From: Taxillus chinensis
Lineage: Eukaryota; Streptophyta; Magnoliopsida; Santalales; Loranthaceae
Direction: 5' to 3'
NCBI GenBank assembly: GCA_023512835.1
Contig: CM042092.1
Span: 5,643,293-5,707,292 of the forward strand
Length of the DNA stretch: 64,000 bases
Part shown: positions 24,297 through 38,093 of the stretch, piece after piece
How positions within the stretch are numbered: the stretch's first letter is position 1
How the letters are laid out: each line of letters opens with the position of its first letter
Position numbers and translations under genes: made by a program
The notes under the pieces: model-generated
What the model was told of the DNA's origin: nothing
What the model saw: the letters and a program-made list of their open reading frames with translations, nothing else
Database searches by the model: none

Positions 24297-27200
24297 ATCT
24301 CAAATCCCAATCCCTCAAATCTAATATATGCAGTTAATCGAGGAGACCCAGAAAAGTAAACACAGTTTAAAGAAGATTGAAACCCAGAAACCGCACCAGA
24401 AAATCAAGTTCGTTTTGTGACAGGTTTCAGTTCTCCTCTGCTGTGTGTCTTCTTTCCATGTGTTGGGCACATGGATTTTGCCCCAACTCGACGTGTGTAT
24501 CTGACACACCTATGCCTCTTCTTCCCTCACCCTCCACCATTTATGGCCCCCCCTCAGTCTCTCTCTCTCTCTCTCTCTCTCTAGTTCTCTCTCCCTCTCT
24601 CTCGCGCGCACACACACTCTCTGTCTCTGTCTCTCTCTCACTTCGAAGCGGGTTGGATTCTTGGACTTTTCACGGGGATTCACGGTTGCTTTGCTTGTTG
24701 CGGTCCATTTTCAATTTTCTTTTCTTTTCGTTTTTTTCTTCTTTCTGTTCTTGGGTTAATATATCAACTACTCATAAAATTTCGATCCACGTATTTTTCC
24801 CAAAATAAATAGAATACTTGTCTGTTTTTATATCATTACCGTATTTATCAATATTCAATAATAATTCATTCATTTAGCTTTATAATCTTTTTATATTTAT
24901 TAATAATATAATTTTAATTTAAAATAAAATTAATTTTAACGCTTGTATTTAAAAAATCAATAACAAAATATAAAATTAACTATTTTTTATTTTATTGCAG
25001 GGCATATGTTATAATTTCTCTAAAATTGATTACTCAAAATATTATTAAATGTATCATTTTTTATTTTAACAACTTGCTTTTAAAAATTCACTCTATTTTA
25101 ATCATTTACAAATTATAATATTATTTTAAATTATTTATTTATTCTTTTATTTAAACTTTTTATAAATATATTTAAAATAGATTACAAAAATAAAAAAAGT
25201 GTTGAGAGAAATATATAATATTTTAATAAATAGTGAGTAAATAGTATTTTATTAATTAATATAGGTGATGTTTATTTTGTTAAATGTTTTATTGAAATAA
25301 AATCTGAAAGTATAATTTTTGAGACTTTTTATTAAACTTGCTTTTAAAATTTTAAAAAATACATATAGATAGTCGAAATAATCTTGCTAATATAAAAAAA
25401 ATATTAATCCAAAATTTGTTTTTATGAGCTTACTTTATTTGAATTTAGTTGATCGGGTGTAAAAGCCCCTCAAATTCTTCTAACAATTTTTTTTTTTGGG
25501 TTTTCAAATAATTTTTTGCAAATGGTGGGATTTTCTCACTCTACAAATTAAGAACAGATAATTTATTTCCCGCGAATTATTCTAAGCTCGCAAGTCGCGA
25601 CATTAATGATAAATTTCAAAAAAATTACAAAGTCAAGCCAATTTGCCTTTGGTTTAATAGAGTGAATTAACTACATTAATTTTATTGTTTTTAATTATTT
25701 GTGCCATACACGTTTTTTCTTGTTTGCCATCGTGAGTTGGTGATACTTCTGTGTGTGAACACTTACCTAAAACGAAATTTAAGACATATTAGAATAGCAA
25801 ATTGAAAAAAAATCTCCACTTAATATAAGGATATCCTAGTTTTGGTGGTCAACAAATTCAATTAAAATGTCTAGTTTCTTATTTCCGCAACTAACACAGT
25901 GTTGTTGGATGTACTTCAATGAGCTTGGATATTTGAGTTGTTGATCAAGTGATTTGTTTATTTGAATATGTATATGTGTGATATTTATTAGAAGTACAAC
26001 TTGTTGGAAAATATGAAAGTATGCATAAAATTTACTTGAAGTGGTTAAGACTAATCAAAAATGTATCACCCATTAAAAAGGACTTGGTTGTAAGAGTAAG
26101 CCTAGAAAAAAAAGTCAATTGTTAAATCTCATAGGCAAGGAATTGTTCTACAATATGGTGTATGGTCTAGGCACCATTATTATGAGTGTTGAAGTCACAA
26201 TGAGAAGAAAATGAGACTCCAAAACTAGTACAATGAACAATGTAAAATCCATATAAGTATCAGTATTCCTATTTTAGGACAATATGAAACTCTAAGAAAA
26301 GGTCCTTTCTCAAATAAGGTTTTAAAATATGGTAAGTTTGGATGTCAAAGATAATTAAGAAATCAACTAAAACAAAACCACCCAAAACAAGTCCAAGCAT
26401 TAAAAGTGTAGTTTATTGTGATGCAAGAACATTAATAAAAAAACACAACAAAGACACAAGAGTTGAAGCCTTCTTCTTCTATTCTTCTTTCTTTCCTCCC
26501 AACAAACGTCTTCAGATTTGATGACTTCAAATCTGACAAACCCAAGGTAGAACCTATTTCCTCTCTCAGATAAGGCGAAACTACTTCGTCCCCATCTTAA
26601 GTGATTGTGATGGGGAATCATTACAATGTTTATAAAATTTAGCTAATGGTACTTCGATATGACACAATTTATTTTTTTATTAAATTATTTTTTTTCTTAA
26701 TTTATCTTTCCTAATATCCTTTTAAAACTCTAGCTTTTTTTTCTTACCGGTCTCAATCTCACTCCATGATACCCTCTTTATTCTCGACATCATCGCCGCC
26801 CAGCTTGTCCCCCCAATGCAACCCTTGCATCACCCCGTCGCCACCCCCACCCAAAGGGTTGTTTTGTATGTGTATTCGTTTCTATATTCTCTTTTATGGT
26901 TTTGGATTTTTTATTAGAGTTTATGTTGAATTCTGAAAATAGTTTTTTATAAAAGAATGTGTTTTAAATAGAGTATTTTTAGAAAATTTAAATCCCACAA
27001 AATTATTAAAAATATATATAGTGGGCCTAGGTGATAAAGTAAATAAAATAATTTTTTAAAATCTACTGCTAAAATTAAATTTAAATTTAAAAGTAAAAAA
27101 TAGTTAAAAAATTATTAAAAAAAATTAAAAGACCCAACTATATATTTTCAAAACATAACTCATATGTTTTTATATTAAATTATTATAGGATTCGTATTAT

Positions 27201-30200
27201 AATGTTTAGAAATAGCCTACGCCTAATATTCTAATTGAATTAGAACCATGCATAATTAGTTGCTTATTATTTTGCTAAAAATAAATGACTAAAATATCGT
27301 TTCTAACTGACTGTGATACCGTACGTTCAACTATGTATGTAGCGCCGGACCCTGTAGCTAAAATATCTTTTTAACTCATAGCGACACCGTTCTACTATGT
27401 ATCACTTGGCCTCGTAGCTACAAGATTCTAATATATGGTCTGGCTTGCCTATGATAGTTGTCTGACCACAGTTAGGTCATGTCTTTATTCCAATTCGTGT
27501 TTATATTGCATCGCCCATTGTGGTTGGTTGAGGCTGTTGCTTTTATTATCTTTGCAAGGTTAACATGACGTGAGGTCTATACCGACTAACACTGTTATCG
27601 TTTGTAGCTTATCCTTACAGATCCGAATTTTTTCAAACAACACCTTCTAATGATATCAACACATAATTAATGTTTTATTTTTAAATTTTGAAAAGTATTA
27701 GCTTAAATTTTCAAAATGAGATTTCAATCATTAATATAACACATTTGGATTTGGATACTCTAACTTTCTTTCATATAATTTCAATCATTAATAATCGGTT
27801 TGTATTAAAAAGTTGAGTAACGTATGTAACACTATAATTGATGAGCGTAATTCAAAATAATACTATGTCGATAAGATTTATGTATTTAAAAAGTATAACT
27901 ATTTATTAAAAATATGATAGTTTTAAAGTGTAGTATAATTAACTAAATTTGTTGTCACATCATATTAAAAAGTTTCACTATATTAATTAATATAACTGTA
28001 AACTAGAACTAAAAGTATGATATATGATGCTTCCGCCCCACTGCATAAAATTTTCACTATATATATATATAATTGCACACATATTTGGTGCATCCCTTTG
28101 CCTCACTGCCTGCAATATTTATCACGTTGACAACCCACGGGAACATGTTAGGCCTTTATTTGTATAGAAATTTGTGTAAGATTGGCACATTGGCGGTGCC
28201 GTGACGGAATGAAATTAAAACGACGAGTACGCGCACCACCATGATTGTGAAAGACGTAACCGTAAACTTACTACGGGTCATGGGCGCGGACTCCGGAGAC
28301 GAAACCCACGTCTGACCCGTTGGCGCGCGGTGCAGTGTAACGGCATAGGATTATTATATGACACACCGTTGCACCCGTTTTTGTAGACATGGTTTCAGAA
28401 TTTATTTGTTAAAGAGTGTCTAACATTTATTATAAAGTTTAAATATAATATTATAAAAAAATATTATAAAAGAAAAGTAGAGACAGATGCGTATATATAA
28501 CCTAATAACTTAAATTTCAATTGAAAAGGAAAATCAAAAGCAAACAATCAATATATTAAATATACATATATGTTTTTTTTTATCAAACATTCGAATTGAC
28601 GTATAAAATAGATTGTCGGTTTGCTGATCAGTTCGAGATCTGTGCAAATTAGACCAAAAAAATTTTAGTTTATTTTAGATCTATTGTTTAGTTCTTGCGG
28701 ATGCAAATTAATCCACTGACTTTTTTTTAAAATAATTTTATAAAATTATTACTTATCTAGTATATTAATATATTGAACTTAAATCTATTAATTTTAAAAT
28801 TAAAATTTTAAAATATAATTTTAAAATTTTAACATTAAAAAATATTTAATAAAATTAACTTATAATATTTTTTAAAATAAATATAGTACGGTATGTGAAC
28901 ATGTAAACATAGATCCCACCTGCTAAACATAATAATATGATAATATATCAGATAAAAAAAATAAAAAAAATAATGAATAAATTAGACTGTGATGATATCA
29001 TCCAAACTGCGCATATACCATTTATCTTAATGGCGTCGGTCGGACATTAGAGTGGACGCGCATTCAATGATTAGTGATAATAAGCATTGGATCCGACGAA
29101 ACACGTCACGACAAAAATAAAACCGAACCCTAATAAGAAACGTCTAAACACACGCTATCACCATTTAGGAGGAGTTAGGAGCTACGTCTACTATGGTTGT
29201 TCATTATGACTTGAACGGCGAGCAAGCATGCTTGTTGACTACATATATATTAATTAAAGCACAAGTGTCAATGAACAAAATCGTTCAAAATTCAATATAG
29301 TCTAAAATTTTTAAGCTATGAAATCCGCCTGAGCCAAGCACGTTCTGAAAATTCTATTATTTTTCTGTCTAAAACATTAATTTACACTATTATATATAAT
29401 CGGCAATATCTAATTCAAAGTGTCATTCTAATCTCATGCCTATCTTGGCTTTGGCTAATGCTATGTCTAAAATATATAGATTTAGTAGATCTGCCGGCAT
29501 GATCCTGATCTTGATATATACCAAAAATGATCAATTCCACTGACCGCATAAAATTGTCATATCTCAACGAAAAAATTATGGTTGTTTGTCTCCTCATATT
29601 TGGCATACATAACACATTTTTACTGTATATATTAACAGTTTGTTAACATGCCCGCAAACTGCCATCCTCTTTTGACTTACTTTTTTTTTTTTTTTGGTTA
29701 AAGAATGAATTACCGGGTGTTTTGGTACATCTAAGATATATATATTTTAAATTTTTTATTATTTTATTTATTTAAATCACCATCACTCATTTTTTATAAT
29801 TTTGTATTGTATTATTTTAAAATAATATGAGGCCATGTTGTTTTTTTCCCTTCAATATTGATGACATATGTGTTATGCGGATGTGATTTGGACATTTGTT
29901 TGTGTTGGCCTTGAAAAGGACGACATTCACACTTCAATAGGACCATGTGATTAAGATTTATTATTATTATTATTATTCGGTTGTTGTTGTCGGTTGAAGT
30001 CATTAGATCAGATTTCATTCAGGATTGGAGGGTTATGAAAAAAAAAAAAGATAAGAAGATGAATAGGTCAAATCCTTTGGGGAGGAAAAAAAGGAAAAAA
30101 AAAACTAAAGAGAACATTATCTTGACTTCAAATATGCTAAGTTCATTGACTGTTACGGTAATTTGTATGATAGTTTAATTGGCATTGAATTTTATTTAAC

Positions 30201-30805
30201 TTTTATAAAGTAGTTTGTTGAATTTTTTATAGATTAATCCATTAAAACTCGACTTTGATGAGGTTGTTGCATTAGTCAAATGAAGCTATATGACTTTTCA
30301 ATTTAATTCAAATTCTAGCAATGCTTTGATAGAATGTGATCAAATCTTATCAAGCACGACCTCACTATCACTAAGTCAAACTATGAACATGAATATGAAT
30401 AAGAAATACAAATGATCACTAATTCTATATTGTATATACATGCATAATTATGCGTGATTAAAAGAAAGTAAGAAAAAAAATACTATTCCAAATAAAAATT
30501 CTAAAGGAAAAACCGTAATCATTTCATTTCAATTTTAGTTGTTTTTTTGAGAGAGCATTGAAAGCCTGCCCACAACCAATTGCAGACCGTAAATCTCATA
30601 GGTTGGGTGTGAGATGCTCAAGACTCTCGTTTGTTGGACATATAAATAATTTTAAATTATTTTTTTTAAAAAATAATTACAGGTAAACAAACATGAATAC
30701 GCATAACGAGATATATGCCACTTGATCTACCTGGGCTACATTATTGTCATATTATCGATACATGTTTAATGGTAAATGATAAAACCTTCATGGTTTTTTA
30801 TCATC
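24295..30805. other. Gene-free AT-rich region between the kinase and the poly-C MITE
   Basis: The first ~400 bases hold the kinase upstream region with CT and CA microsatellites. The rest is mostly AT-rich with no credible coding frame. GC-richer patches at about 26750-26870, 28180-28360 and 29030-29170 carry no recognisable protein. Simple tracts include ATT repeats near 29960. No transposon boundaries could be assigned, although the base composition suggests old repeats. Confidence 0.5.
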
Positions 30806-30808
30806 TAA

Positions 30809-31374
<566 letters not shown>

Positions 31375-31377
31375 TAA

Positions 31378-33810
31378 GATCGTGTTAAGTATACGATATT
31401 TAATGGACACAATCTTAAACACTGTGAAGGCCCTATACTATCTGACATACTTTCAAGTGCGAACACTTCACTCAATCCGAACACTAACACCCAAGACGAA
31501 CGCCCCCTCTATCTTTGACAATCTAAACAAGGTCGCCACCTATATCTTCTCTATTCAAGCATTCCCTTTGAATACATACATCGGTTAAATTCGGACAATT
31601 CTGTGGCCATTTACTGCTCCCCAGCATATAATTAGCCTGCATTAATGTCAATTGCATTTGATGGTTATCTTATGCATTAATCAAATGTCTCATGCATTTA
31701 ATTACATGTCCCGTACAACTGCATTAATGTCTTGCATTAAATCGATCCAAGAACGACAATCTTGAGATCACACACGGGGCAACCGATTTTGATCACACAC
31801 TCAACCATTTTGAGTGGAGATCAAGTAAAAAATCTTTTTATCATCAAAAAGAGGAGCTAAGACATAGAGGTGATGGTTTTCTATTTTGTTCACTTGTTCT
31901 TCTACCAAATTTATCATATTCATTTCCTTCCTTTCTCTCCTTAATTAGGTAAGATATATGCATTGATTTCTGTTGATGTAGTTTAGTAAATTTGCCTGCC
32001 TTAGTAAATTGCGGCATATTTTAGCTTTATTGTTTTAAAGTCCGTAGAAATGTAGGCTTTTTAAGTGTTCAACGCCTTAATTAGGTTGATGTTTACCTTT
32101 TTAATAAAAAAAAGAATTAGGAAAATAAAGCATGTTCCAATTTTAATTACATAAGAAAAAAGAAAACCTTAATTAGTTTAATTTGTTAGGTCCAAGTGAC
32201 CATAGAATTAAATTATTAATGTTTGTATTCTAATTTCCTGAATCAAAATGAACTGTGGCAAATGCTTATTGTTTTTAAAATATCCTATTTTATTATATTT
32301 TTCAAAAAAAAAATCCAAAATCAAGAACCCTATTTCCATACTCTTGCCACAAAGAGTCCAATCAATAATGGGAGCTTTGTCTAAGGTAACTAGGATGAAC
32401 CATTCTTTGACCTTTCTTAGGAGTTTTATAGGAAATTTTGTCTAAGAGACTAGGACTTAAGCAATCTTTTCTTGAGAATATCCTACCCATTAAAGTCTAC
32501 GTTTCAAAATACTTTTAAATAAAAATCAAGTCTTAGGAAATCAAGTAAAAACTTCACATATGTAAAATAAGTATTAAGTTTGAGCGTCATGAGGATGCTA
32601 ATCCTTCATCGCGTATGGTTGTACTCATGAATCAAATTCTGATAAAATACATATATACCTTTTCTTTTTTGCTACCTTTGCTAATAGATATCCAAATACA
32701 CTATTTTTTGAATGGTGGCAACTTTAAAACTTTTAATATTTTTGTCATACTTAGTTTAGTTCATAATTATTCACAATGAGAACTCTCTTTTAATCAATTT
32801 ACAAAGCTAACAAGAAGGCCATGTGAAAATGTCATGTCCCCAAATTTTAGGAGGCTTGAAATCAAGTAAGTGACTCTACATGCCTACACCTAAAGGGTTA
32901 AGAAATAATTAGTGACAAGCACCTATATAGACTATATTATAAAGTTCCGTACTTAAGTTAAACCATCAGATAGTCACTAGATGGTGTTCATAGTATATAC
33001 TTGATAGCAAGCTAAAATTTTAAGCGTTTTGACTATAAGTAGGCCTAATTCGAAGGCTAAATACCTAAAAGGATATTTTAGTATTTTTTAAATAAATAAC
33101 CCATTATACTATGATTTAAGTTGTCATAGTTTTCTAGCCTTTCCTAGGGATACCCTATCCATTGGAGTCTATGTATTAAAATATTTTAAAATAAAAATCA
33201 AGTCTTAATGCTAAATAAAAATCCTAAAACATTTATAAGTCCGAGTGTTGTTAATATTTCTTTATGTATAATGGTAAATCTATTTATGATAAAAAAATTA
33301 TTTTTGCTACATTTTAAAATTTTCTGTTGGTGGAAATTCTAAAACTTTTATTATTGTTTATCATATTTAGTTAATTAAAAAAATGTCGCAGTAACAACTT
33401 TTATTTAATCAATTTAAAAAGTCAATGACAAATCAAGGTGAAAACAATAATGGGATAAGTAGCGCGAACATGGCTTGTCATGAGATATAAAATACTAACT
33501 AACTCCTAGGGTCTTAAACCATTCACATTTGTTCTAAAAAATATTTTCAAATATTTCCTCCCCAATAGCTAAAATGTAATTTCTAGTTCTGGGAGTCCAA
33601 GTCTGATAACGTGTACTGTGCTCCATTATATGCGATTTAGCTCGTGGGTGAATTTTGATCCGCTACCTAGAGGCTATGCGTGGTCAGCGTCTCAGCGGAC
33701 CAACTTTTATTACAGAAAGCTACTTGATCAAGGCTGAAAATTTTACCTTTACCTCCAATTGTTTATTCATTCACCCCACTACTACATATGCCCACTTCTG
33801 CTCCAAGCCC
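31378..33810. repeat. Intergenic region with diverged repeated block
   Basis: No gene is seen. A block at about 32440-32640 recurs in diverged form at about 33120-33280: both contain a word like ATATCCTACCCATTAAAGTC followed by AAAAATCAAGTCTTA and an AGTTTGAGCG/AGTCCGAGTG segment. This suggests an old retroelement or a tandem duplication with a period near 660 bp. The remainder is AT-rich. Confidence 0.45.
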
Positions 33811-34568
33811 ACTTTTTTTTTATCAAGAGTTGAAATATTATCTATCTCGCGTCAAAACTCTTGTGTTTTTTATTCTTTCAAATAATAATAATAATAAATA
33901 ACAAGGAGCCAATTTTGACACATTCCCTTTGCTCGACAAATATATAGAAAATGAATGGAAGAAAAGAAAAGGTAGAAAAGAAATAAAAAGGAAAAAGGAG
34001 TGGCTAGTTAAGGATGAAAAAAGATAATAAAAAAAAATATTACGTCTATTATCACTGTGATTACCGTACATTTTCACACCAAAATGATACGGAAAACTTT
34101 TCACTGTCACCGTTTTTCTATTTACCGTAAATTTTCACCGTACGTAAATGGATGGAAGCATAGGATTTAACTTAACTTTTCTCCATAGATTTTTGCCCGC
34201 CGCCCCGCCTGACCACCATGTGGTTCGTCATGGGGCTCCCCTCAATAAAAATTGATATTGGTACCGAGCACCGCAATTGACAAGGATTTGTATTCCATAA
34301 TCGAGACCACACCAACTACGGACACGTCCCCTCGGACCTACACCGATAAGACTTTCGATATAATGGAACACTGGCCCGGAGACAACCAGGCTCGAGACCA
34401 GTTTGTTAGGATCTGGTCAAGGCGCAGGCCCGCCCGCATGTCACAATATTGTCCGCTTTGGGCTCGCCAGATCGGCCCGCACGGCTTTAAAACGCGTTAT
34501 GACATTTTGGGCCTGTTTTACCATATAAGCTTCTTGACTTCTCCTTTTTCTTCCGATATGGGACACCC
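33811..34568. repeat. Tandem duplication, copy 1 (758-bp unit)
   Basis: The first ~385 bases (33811-34195, starting at the T-run before ATCAAGAGTTG and ending CTCCATAGATTTTT) are nearly identical to 34569-34946. The second part holds GGTACCGAGCACCGCAATTG (34260) followed by GC-rich DNA with GGCTTTAAAACGCG and CTTCCGATATGGGACA, words typical of plant LTR-type repeats. Open frames across it are not credible genes. Confidence 0.75.
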
Positions 34569-35084
34569 ACTTTTTTTATCAAGAGTTGAAATATTATCTA
34601 TCTCGCGTCAAAACTCTTGTGTTTTTTATTCTTTCAAATAATAATAATAAATAACAAGGAGCCAATTTTGACACATACCCTTTGCTCGACAAATATATAG
34701 AAAATGAATGGAAGAAAAGAAAAGGTAGAAACGAAATAAAAAGGAAAAAGGAGTGGCTAGTTAAGGATGAAAAAAGATAATAAAAAAAATATTACGTCTA
34801 TTATCACTGTGATTACCGTACATTTTCACACCAAAATGATACGGAAAACTTTTCACTGTCACCGTTTTTCTATTTACCGTAAATTTTCACCGTACGTAAA
34901 TGGATGGAAGCATAGGATTTAACTTAACTTTTCTCCATAGATTTTTCAAAAAAAAAAAAAAATATTGGTACCGAGCACCGCAATTGTGAGGGATGTGGTC
35001 ACCCATCGGACCACACCAATTGATGATAAGATCACCTTGGACCCTCAGAACGGGGAGACAAACATGATCCTCCCCCATGCATAT
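34569..35084. repeat. Tandem duplication, copy 2 (partial)
   Basis: Bases 34569-34946 repeat 33811-34195 with only a few single-base and homopolymer-length differences. After an A-run the GGTACCGAGCACCGCAATTG word recurs (34967), then the sequence diverges. The high identity implies a recent event. Confidence 0.75.
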
Positions 35085-35092
35085 ACCCAAAC

Positions 35093-35658
35093 TAGGGATG
35101 GCAATTTAATCTGTATCTGTCCCATACCCAGCCCAATGGGATGGGTATTTTTTGAATTTTACGGGTAATGGGGCGGGTATGGGGCAACAATTTTTTGTCC
35201 TGCCGGGTAATAGGACGGGGACCCCATATACCCGCCCATACCCGCCAAAAATTTCTACCCCGCATCTCCACCTCGTTTACCCGATTAGCTTCCGTCCCGT
35301 TAGCTACCGGACAGCCTGCATACACGTCCCACAAGGGAGGTTCTGGGTTCGATTTCTCATCTTGACAAAATATTTTGTTAGGATTTTTCGCGCGGGGCAG
35401 CTGGCGTTGGGCTGGGCGGGCAAGGTGCCTTGGACTGGCAAGCTAGGCTTGGATGGGGTGGCGGGCTGAGCTGGACTGGGCTTTAATTGGAGCGGGACGG
35501 GAAATCCCTGCCCCGCCCCGTGCCCCGGCGGGTCGGGGATGGGGCGAAAAATTTAATACCCGCCGGAACACGGGGTGGGTATGTGTAATTTTTTTCTTAG
35601 CGGGGATAGGGACGGGGTGACCCAATATCCGCCCCGCCCCGCCCCATTGACATCCCTA
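35093..35658. mobile_element. hAT-like non-autonomous element 1 (566 bp)
   Basis: The element begins TAGGGATGGCAATTTAA and ends ATTGACATCCCTA, so the ends are inverted. It is bounded by a perfect 8-bp duplication ACCCAAAC (35085-35092 and 35659-35666), diagnostic of hAT-superfamily insertion. The interior is very GC-rich with CCCGCCCC/GGGGCGGG words and no transposase. It also has a tRNA-like stretch at about 35330-35365 containing GGTTCTGGGTTCGATTTC. Confidence 0.9.
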
Positions 35659-35737
35659 ACCCAAACAAAAAAAACTAAATTAAAAAAAAAGGAAAATATA
35701 ATTACCTTTTTAAAAACTATGATTTGTGGGTAGTAGA

Positions 35738-36319
35738 TAGGGATGACAATTTAACCCGTATCCGGTCCGACCCGCCCCGTACCCGCCCCGATGAGGCGGG
35801 TATTTTTTGAATTTAATGGGTAACGGGGCGGGTACGGGATAACAATTTTTTGCCCTGCCGGGTCATGGGGTGGGGACGGGGCAAGCATGCCCCGCCCCGC
35901 ATACCCGCCCTACCCGCCAAAAATTCTGCCCCGCATCCCTATCTTGTTTACCCGATTAGCTTTCGCCCCGTTAGCTACCGGCCAGCCCGCATACACGTCC
36001 CGCAAGGGAGGTTCTGGGTTCGATTTCTCATCCTGACAAAATATTTTGCTAGGATTTTTCGCGCGGGGCTGCTGGCGCTGGGCTGGGCAGGCGGAGTGCC
36101 TTGGACTGGCGAGCTGGGCTCGGGTGGAGTGGCGGACTGGGCTTTAACTGGAGCAGGACGGGGAATCCCCGCCCCGCCCCATGCCCCGACGGGGCGGGGA
36201 TGGGGCGAAAAATTTAATACCCGCCGGGGCACGGGGCGGGTATGGGTAATTTTTTACTTAGCGGAAATGATGACGGGATGACCCAATACCCGCCCCACCC
36301 CGCCCCATTGCCATCTCTA
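35738..36319. mobile_element. hAT-like non-autonomous element 2 (582 bp)
   Basis: It belongs to the same family and lies in the same orientation as the element at 35093-35658. The ends read TAGGGATGACAATTTAA and ATTGCCATCTCTA. It has its own perfect 8-bp duplication GTAGTAGA (35730-35737 and 36320-36327), so it inserted independently and did not arise by tandem duplication. It carries the same GC-rich interior and tRNA-like stretch (about 36000-36035). Confidence 0.9.
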
Positions 36320-36327
36320 GTAGTAGA

Positions 36328-38093
36328 GTAGAAAATCGATTTTGGCTGCCACGTATGCTCATACGTACACGTACGATGTGCCACGAGCATTTTCCACAAT
36401 TGGTCTGAGGAAGCGAAGCAAATAGCCAACATCATTGAGGACACATGTCGCTGATCGAGGGATATTATTAACCCAACGCTGCATGCTTACATCGAGCGTG
36501 TCAGAAAGAAGCTAATGCTAAGAACTTCATCAAGATGCACGTGAACCCTTGCTTCTTCTTTTTGACTTTATGGTATGAAATCAGGTGCCATCAATTCAAA
36601 AGACGAGCCGTCACGGACCACAGCCCTTAACTGCTTAATTATGGTGTAGTAGTGACGGATCGAGGAGCTAGCCTTCGTTGGTTAGGCCATGGAATATGCC
36701 TATCAAATTTATTTTTAATAATTTATATTAAATTTTTATTTAATTATAACTAAACTCTAGCTATTAGTAGTTATGTGTAAATAAAACTCTAATATAGTTA
36801 AAATTAAATTTAATAATTCAAATTAAACATTACATCCCATACAATAATACTTATGGTTTTGGAGATATGAATTCTGTTGGGTTTCCAATACACCATTCAG
36901 TTGCTCACCACTTCGTCCCTCTCACCCAAAACAAAAACTATCAAGCAAATGTTTTTCACACGTAGGCCAGAGAGCTTAATGGCGCCTAGGTTGCGTGTGA
37001 TTCCATGCCTATTCACAAAAAAACACGAGAGACTAGCTAGAATTATTGAAATACACGAATAATAACTAAGATTGTCAAGACTCAAGAGAAAGAGCATCAT
37101 ATATAGTTCATCAATCATCATAGTTCACGAGAAGGGTCTCACACAACAAGAAAAAGTTACACCCATCATCACTTGTGCAAGAGAGCCAAAGAACCCCCCA
37201 TAAAGAAATGATGATAAATCAGATAAGCAAAGACCACATTAATGTTAGTCAATATTGTTGCGAAAGATGTTGAAGTATCATTGCATCGTGACAGTGTGTA
37301 CTGTGTAGTAAAAAAATGATTTTTGCGTTTTGAAACTATTTTTTTAATAAATATAACCCCAGACATATAATATTAGTATAACAAAATTCAATAAAATCAA
37401 GAAACCATGTTTAGTATTTATAACAAATTTCAACTTTAGAAGATGTTTTCACGTTGACAGTGATGTCCACTCACTGTTAAAAACAAGTTCCTAGCTTTTT
37501 AAGTAAAAAAACTACAAATCAAGGACATACCTACAAGTTACAAACAACACTTGTCACTTTGAAAAGGTAAGGAATTTACTCTAGCTTTCTTTCTAACAAG
37601 CTTCTGGTCAAGATTCTGCTCTGAAGTTAGAACTTGATATGTTAGGTATTGTTCTCCAAATTAATCTTCTTTCACTTTTTTTTATTCTAATTTTTACATC
37701 TTGTATGTCATGGTGAACACTAGCTAAATACAATTTGTTTAGACCTTGTGTTTTATTTTTATTTTTATTTTATTTTATTAAATTTAAAATTAATAATACA
37801 ATTGAATCAAATAAATATTAGTTTTAATTGAGTATGTCATATTTGCATATATAATATTAAATAAATTTATTATATTATAAGTAATAAATGAAACAAAATT
37901 AAAACATTATTAGCCAATAATTATACTCTACCTGAGTGCAACAAAATTGTACGGTCATTGCTTTTTCTATTTATCAATCCTATTCCCATATCCAATCCAA
38001 ATCCATTAATCCAATACATGGATTTTGACTAGCATCGAGGCTTTCTATGAGTGATCGAGAATTTGAAGCACCTCGAGTCGTCTCTCATTAGCC
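36328..38093. other. Intergenic region upstream of PSA3
   Basis: No gene is recognised. The sequence is mixed, AT-rich beyond 36700, with A/T homopolymers. The last few hundred bases must include the PSA3 promoter; gtgatcgagaatttgaagca lies just upstream of the start, but no clear TATA box is evident. Confidence 0.5.

Noticed and set aside
24256..24318. Upstream in-frame ATG of the kinase (MRDWDLRSE... start)
   Set aside because: It would add an Arg-Glu repeat encoded by a CT microsatellite; the conserved family N-terminus starts at the next ATG.
29812..30178. Short Lys/Asn-rich frames at 29.8-30.2 kb
   Set aside because: Low-complexity translation of A-rich and ATT-repeat DNA; no domain or splice context.
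34252..34641. 129-codon open frame in the 34 kb repeat
   Set aside because: It lies in a non-coding tandem repeat with LTR-like words; its C-terminal part is identical to the end of another frame in the first repeat copy and has no recognisable domain.
35152..36281. Several 60-143 codon frames in the GC-rich elements
   Set aside because: They are overlapping frames on both strands of low-complexity CCCGCCCC DNA inside hAT-like elements, with Pro/Gly/Arg-rich translations and no domain.
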